NCBI GenBank assembly: GCA_045543495.1
Contig: JAZQMO010000028.1
Span: forward strand, 4,802-68,801
Reading direction: 5' to 3'
Length of the DNA stretch: 64,000 bases
Source: RGIG5579 sp045543495
GTDB lineage: Bacteria > Bacillota > Clostridia > Oscillospirales > SIG627
The position numbers and the translations under genes were made by a program. Positions 61,501 to 64,000 of this stretch are shown piece after piece. The notes under the pieces are model-generated. The model was given only the letters and a program-made list of their open reading frames with translations. It searched no databases and was not told where the DNA came from. Within the stretch, counting starts at the first letter, position 1. Every line of letters starts with the position of its first letter.

Positions 61501-62313
61501 ATGTTCGGTGCAATATATGGCGACATAATAGGTTCGTACTACGAAACGCATTGTACAAAGGATTATGATTTTGAATTCCAAAAGGACAGCACATTTACCG
61601 ATGATACTGTTTTAACAGTTGCTGTTTGCAAATCAATATTAAATAATCCTAATGAAATTACCCGTTGGAATATTCGAAAACGCGGTTTGGAATATGCAGG
61701 ACAGTTTCGCCAATATTATTCATTCTATCCGCATGCGGGATTTGGCAATATGTTTTCGGAATGGGCAAGGTCTGATACATATCAAGTAAACCGAAGCTAT
61801 GCTAATGGTGCAGCGATGCGTTCTGTGCCGATTGGTTATGCGTATGATACTATTGATCAAGTGCTTCTTCAAGCAAAAGCAAATTGTTTTTTTACGCATA
61901 AAAACAGCGAAGCAATAAAAGCAGCGCAAGCGGTTGCGACGGCAGTTTTTTTCGCTCGGAATAGAAAAAGCAAGGATGAAATTCGTAGTTTTTTAGAAAA
62001 CAAATTCCACTATAATCTTTCAAAAAATCTTGACGAAATAAGAAATAATTATGTTTTTGATAGTAGAGCGTCTTATAGCGTGCCTCCTGCAATCATCGCT
62101 TTTTTAGACTCCACTGATTACGAAAGTGCGATTCGAAATGCGGTATCTCTTGGTGGCGATGCTGATACAGAAGCGTGCATAGCCGGAGGAATTGCTGAAG
62201 CATATTATAAGGAAATCCCAAAACATATTTCTGATTTTTGCGACAGGAAAATTGATTACACCTTAAAAAAGGTGGTTTTGGATTTCAAAGATAAATTCTG
62301 TGAAATATTGTAA
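61501..62313 (+). CDS. Cassette gene 2: ADP-ribosylglycohydrolase family protein
   Basis: This 270-residue protein of the DraG/ARH fold has 'GAIYGDIIGSYYE' at the start, 'FTDDTVLTVAV' (metal-binding Thr-Asp-Asp-Thr near residue 32) and the C-terminal 'SLGGDADTEACIAGGIAEAYY' (second metal site). It should remove ADP-ribose from proteins, nucleic acids or small molecules. Its leader is identical to that of gene 1 for about 30 bases (CTTTTATGC to the ATG) although the proteins are unrelated. Codon use is AT-rich. Confidence 0.92.
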   Translation: MFGAIYGDIIGSYYETHCTKDYDFEFQKDSTFTDDTVLTVAVCKSILNNPNEITRWNIRKRGLEYAGQFRQYYSFYPHAGFGNMFSEWARSDTYQVNRSYANGAAMRSVPIGYAYDTIDQVLLQAKANCFFTHKNSEAIKAAQAVATAVFFARNRKSKDEIRSFLENKFHYNLSKNLDEIRNNYVFDSRASYSVPPAIIAFLDSTDYESAIRNAVSLGGDADTEACIAGGIAEAYYKEIPKHISDFCDRKIDYTLKKVVLDFKDKFCEIL

Positions 62314-62316
62314 GAA

Positions 62317-62353
62317 AATCAGGTTTTTAGACCGGTTCCATTTTGAGTGTCGG
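62317..62353 (+). repeat. Conserved post-ORF block 2
   Basis: A block with the core AGGTTTTTAGACC just after the stop of cassette gene 2; related to the other post-ORF blocks. Confidence 0.45.
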
Positions 62354-62357
62354 TCCC

Positions 62358-62392
62358 AAAAAACTCTCGTTCTCTTGAACGAGAGTTTTTTT
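62358..62392 (+). terminator. Terminator of cassette gene 2
   Basis: A perfect stem AAAAAACTCTCGTTC with its complement, TCTT loop, T7; almost identical to the terminator of cassette gene 1. Confidence 0.92.
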
Positions 62393-62557
62393 ATCCATTG
62401 CAAAAGCAATGGCATATCATCACGTGTCAGCGTGTATATCATCATCACGGCTTGCCGTGTTGTATCTCATCACACCGCAGGTGTGCATCAAAAAACTTTC
62501 GCAATGATGATATACAATACTAAAGTTTTGATGATATGCAAAGGCAAACCGTTGATT
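62393..62557 (+). repeat. Structured hairpin element C
   Basis: Same plan as element B with altered hairpins: head hairpin 7-bp stem (AAAA loop), left words CATATCAT, TATATCAT and TATCTCAT, right words ATGATATA and ATGATATG. The head arm 62396-62406 recurs as a reverse complement with one mismatch at 62496-62506. Several hairpins match those of element B in order, with changed loops or single stem changes. Confidence 0.88.
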
Positions 62558-62580
62558 TATTGCCACTTTTATGCTATAAT
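62552..62580 (+). promoter_or_regulatory. Promoter of cassette gene 3
   Basis: TTGATT (62552-62557), 17-base spacer, TATAAT (62575-62580). The TTG ends the last hairpin of element C. Confidence 0.82.
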
Positions 62581-62603
62581 ACACTTGAAAGTTGGTGATT
62601 TTA

Positions 62604-63242
62604 ATGGTAAGTGAGATTGTTTTGCTCATTACTGAGTGGATTGGAACGATATCTTTTTCTGTTTCTGGATCTCTTGTTGCGATAAGACACAATTTGGATT
62701 TATTTGGTGTTGCAACGGTCGGTGCTATCACAGCAATTGGTGGCGGTATTATGCGAGATATTATGATAGGTAACACACCGCCGAAAATATTTTCTAATCC
62801 ACTTGTTTTATTAGTTGCTGTTGCTACTTCAATTATCGTTTTTTTAATTACATATTTTAATAGAAAGAATTTTAAAATGCTGAGCGAAAAGATTGATACC
62901 ATTAATGTGTTATTCGATGCTTTAGGTTTGGCATCGTTTACTATTGCAGGTACGGAAGTAGCATGTTTGGCATCCTTCGAAGATAATGCACTTTTAGTTA
63001 TAACCTTAGGTGTTATTACAGGCGTAGGCGGTGGAATTCTTCGTGATGTCTTGGTTAATGAAAAACCTTATATATTGACCAAGCATATTTATGCAGTTGT
63101 ATCTATTTTAGGATGTTGCCTATATTATTTAATTAGCGTGTATTTAAATTATAAAGTTTTTGCAACGGTTTTTGTCTTAATTTTCACAGTTCTAGTAAGA
63201 TTATTAGCAGCGAAATTTCATTGGAAACTACCTAAAATTTAA
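62604..63242 (+). CDS. Cassette gene 3: TRIC/UPF0126 family membrane channel (YicG-like)
   Basis: This 212-residue protein has seven predicted membrane helices and two copies of the G-G-G-I-x-R-D motif ('AIGGGIMRDI' near residue 50 and 'GVGGGILRDV' near 138), the two-fold repeat of trimeric intracellular cation channel relatives. Bacterial members conduct small ions or transport small solutes. The ATG at 62604 follows GTTGGTGAT; an in-frame TTG at 62592 is not preferred. AT-rich codon use. Confidence 0.9.
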   Translation: MVSEIVLLITEWIGTISFSVSGSLVAIRHNLDLFGVATVGAITAIGGGIMRDIMIGNTPPKIFSNPLVLLVAVATSIIVFLITYFNRKNFKMLSEKIDTINVLFDALGLASFTIAGTEVACLASFEDNALLVITLGVITGVGGGILRDVLVNEKPYILTKHIYAVVSILGCCLYYLISVYLNYKVFATVFVLIFTVLVRLLAAKFHWKLPKI

Positions 63243-63264
63243 ATTGATGAAAAAGAGGCAGACT

Positions 63265-63300
63265 AAAAATTCTCGGTTTTCAGACGCTTTTAATTCGTGC
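63265..63300 (+). repeat. Conserved post-ORF block 3
   Basis: A block with the core TCGGTTTTCAGACG, about 22 bases after the stop of cassette gene 3; related to the other two blocks. Confidence 0.45.
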
Positions 63301-63319
63301 CATTAAGTTCGAAACACCC

Positions 63320-63354
63320 AAAAAATAAGACAGTCAATTGACTGTCTTATTTTT
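63320..63354 (+). terminator. Terminator of cassette gene 3
   Basis: A 28-base perfect palindrome (63324-63351) with A-run before and T-run after. Its stem sequence differs from the other cassette terminators but its position is the same. Confidence 0.88.
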
Positions 63355-63528
63355 ATCCAATCCGAAGGATTGGCATGGCATCACCCGCAAGGGTGTATGG
63401 AATCAGTCGCACGGCGACTGTATGGCATCACGCGTCAGCGTGTATTTCCTTCGGATTGATTCCATACCGCCTACGGCGGATTCCAAGTGGCACTGCGTGT
63501 TGATTCCATGCAAGGCTTCGCCTTGATT
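63355..63528 (+). repeat. Structured hairpin element D
   Basis: Same plan with a different separator word: left CATGGCAT, TATGGAAT and TATGGCAT; right ATTCCATA and ATTCCATG, the reverse complement of TATGGAAT. The 11-base head arm 63358-63368 recurs as an exact reverse complement at 63448-63458. It shares the hairpin CACGC-GTCA-GCGTG with element B. It fills most of the 330-base gap between genes 3 and 4. Confidence 0.9.
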
Positions 63529-63551
63529 TATTGCCGCTTTTATGTTATAAT
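63523..63551 (+). promoter_or_regulatory. Promoter of cassette gene 4
   Basis: TTGATT (63523-63528), 17-base spacer, TATAAT (63546-63551). The TTG ends the last hairpin of element D. Confidence 0.82.
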
Positions 63552-63572
63552 AAACTCAAGGGGAGTGAAATT

Positions 63573-64000
63573 ATGAAAACAAAAGAAATGGAAAAGTTAA
63601 TTAAACATTGTGATACTTATTTTGCACAAGACGATTGTATCGTTTTGCATCCGATAGCGGACAATGGATTGCATATTGATGTATTGTTATACAAACCAAA
63701 TGATAAATATAATTTTTGGAAATTAGTAACGATGGGTGCGAGCGATTATAAAATGCCGGCAATACAGAATACTGTTGGGTTATATAATGAATATATGATG
63801 TTTGTTGCACCCGATGTTGATTTGACTGATAAGGAAATTCTGAATTGGTATCATAACAAATTGCTCGTGGTTGCGACTTTTGCGTATTTTAACAAAACGC
63901 ATATTACATATGCACATAGTTTTGAATGGGAAAATGATGATCCAAATGACGAAATGATAGCAGCTTTCATTGAGTTCCCGCAAATTCTTGAAACGACTGC
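63573..64000 (+). CDS. Cassette gene 4: SUFU-domain protein (3' end missing)
   Basis: The frame is open to the right edge (142 codons seen). 'HIDVLLYKPNDKYNFWKLVTMGASDYKMP' and 'NEYMMFVAPD' followed by a long loop and 'YAHSFEWENDDP' resemble the suppressor-of-fused (SUFU) domain, used in bacteria mainly as immunity proteins of polymorphic toxins. AAGGGGAGTGA precedes the ATG at 63573. AT-rich codon use. The family call is by eye and the protein is incomplete. Confidence 0.72.
   Translation, partial: MKTKEMEKLIKHCDTYFAQDDCIVLHPIADNGLHIDVLLYKPNDKYNFWKLVTMGASDYKMPAIQNTVGLYNEYMMFVAPDVDLTDKEILNWYHNKLLVVATFAYFNKTHITYAHSFEWENDDPNDEMIAAFIEFPQILETT

Noticed and set aside
60627..63528. The hairpin elements as CRISPR arrays
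   Set aside because: The constant word is only 8 nt, the variable parts are themselves palindromes of uneven length, the word flips orientation halfway, and no cas genes are present.
60593..64000. A classical integron with attC sites
   Set aside because: No integrase is visible, the canonical attC core sites were not recognised, and each cassette has its own promoter. I keep only the analogy.

Overview
The window looks like a chromosomal segment of a Gram-positive, probably spore-forming Clostridia (Oscillospirales-like, likely gut-associated). The reasons are the Firmicutes-type division and wall cluster with MraZ and a PASTA-bearing PBP, the HPr / HPr kinase pair, WhiA, a MecA-like adaptor, PdaA-type deacetylases, a dimeric-type glycyl-tRNA synthetase, and strong Shine-Dalgarno sites with sigma-A promoters (usually N17 spacers). 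No taxonomic search was possible. No rRNA, CRISPR array, IS element or prophage was seen.

Layout. 1-18 kb is a dense plus-strand housekeeping block: rmuC (cut by the left edge), smpB, lepA, hemW, a lipoprotein, a DUF1385 membrane protein, prmC, recA, a long PRPP synthase, recX, rimO, pgsA, cysS, cinA, ptsH (HPr), uvrC, rsmD, coaD. 17.9-30.8 kb is the division and cell-wall cluster mraZ-rsmH-ftsL-pbp(spoVD/ftsI)-murE-murF-mraY-ftsW/spoVE-murG-ftsQ-ftsZ. It has MraZ-type operator repeats, a possible attenuator in the leader, an internal terminator and a separate ftsZ promoter. murC, murD and ftsA are not in the cluster. A GT14-type glycosyltransferase and an LtaS-like sulfatase follow.

33.8-41.5 kb is mainly minus strand: mscS, recG, a Rad50/YhaN-like ATPase with an internal membrane pair, two NodB deacetylases, a family-4 uracil-DNA glycosylase and a MecA-like adaptor. 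41.7-46.8 kb is a three-gene unit: two ABC exporter half-molecules with zinc-ribbon N-termini around a DUF1854 protein. Then come glyS, mgtC (minus), rubrerythrin (minus), a 56-residue protein (minus), hprK-glk-murB-whiA-yfbR, an FkbM methyltransferase (minus), tmcAL, and a 1008-residue secreted glucosaminidase with wall-binding repeats containing a recent 252-bp duplication.

60.1-60.6 kb is a five-tRNA operon (Phe, Gly, Val, Asp, Thr). Directly after it the sequence changes. From about 60.6 kb to the right edge the DNA is AT-richer and modular. Four cassettes in one orientation each hold one ORF: a small membrane-anchored protein, an ADP-ribosylglycohydrolase, a TRIC/UPF0126 channel and a SUFU-domain protein. 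Each cassette is preceded by a 165-190 bp element made of many different mini-hairpins separated by a constant 8-nt word. The word appears in one orientation in the left half and as its reverse complement in the right half, so an element can fold into a branched tree. Each element lies between a terminator and a promoter whose -35 box is, in three of four cases, formed by the last hairpin arm. I do not recognise this as a named system. It resembles an integron-like cassette array with unusual structured joints, and it is the most interesting part of the window.
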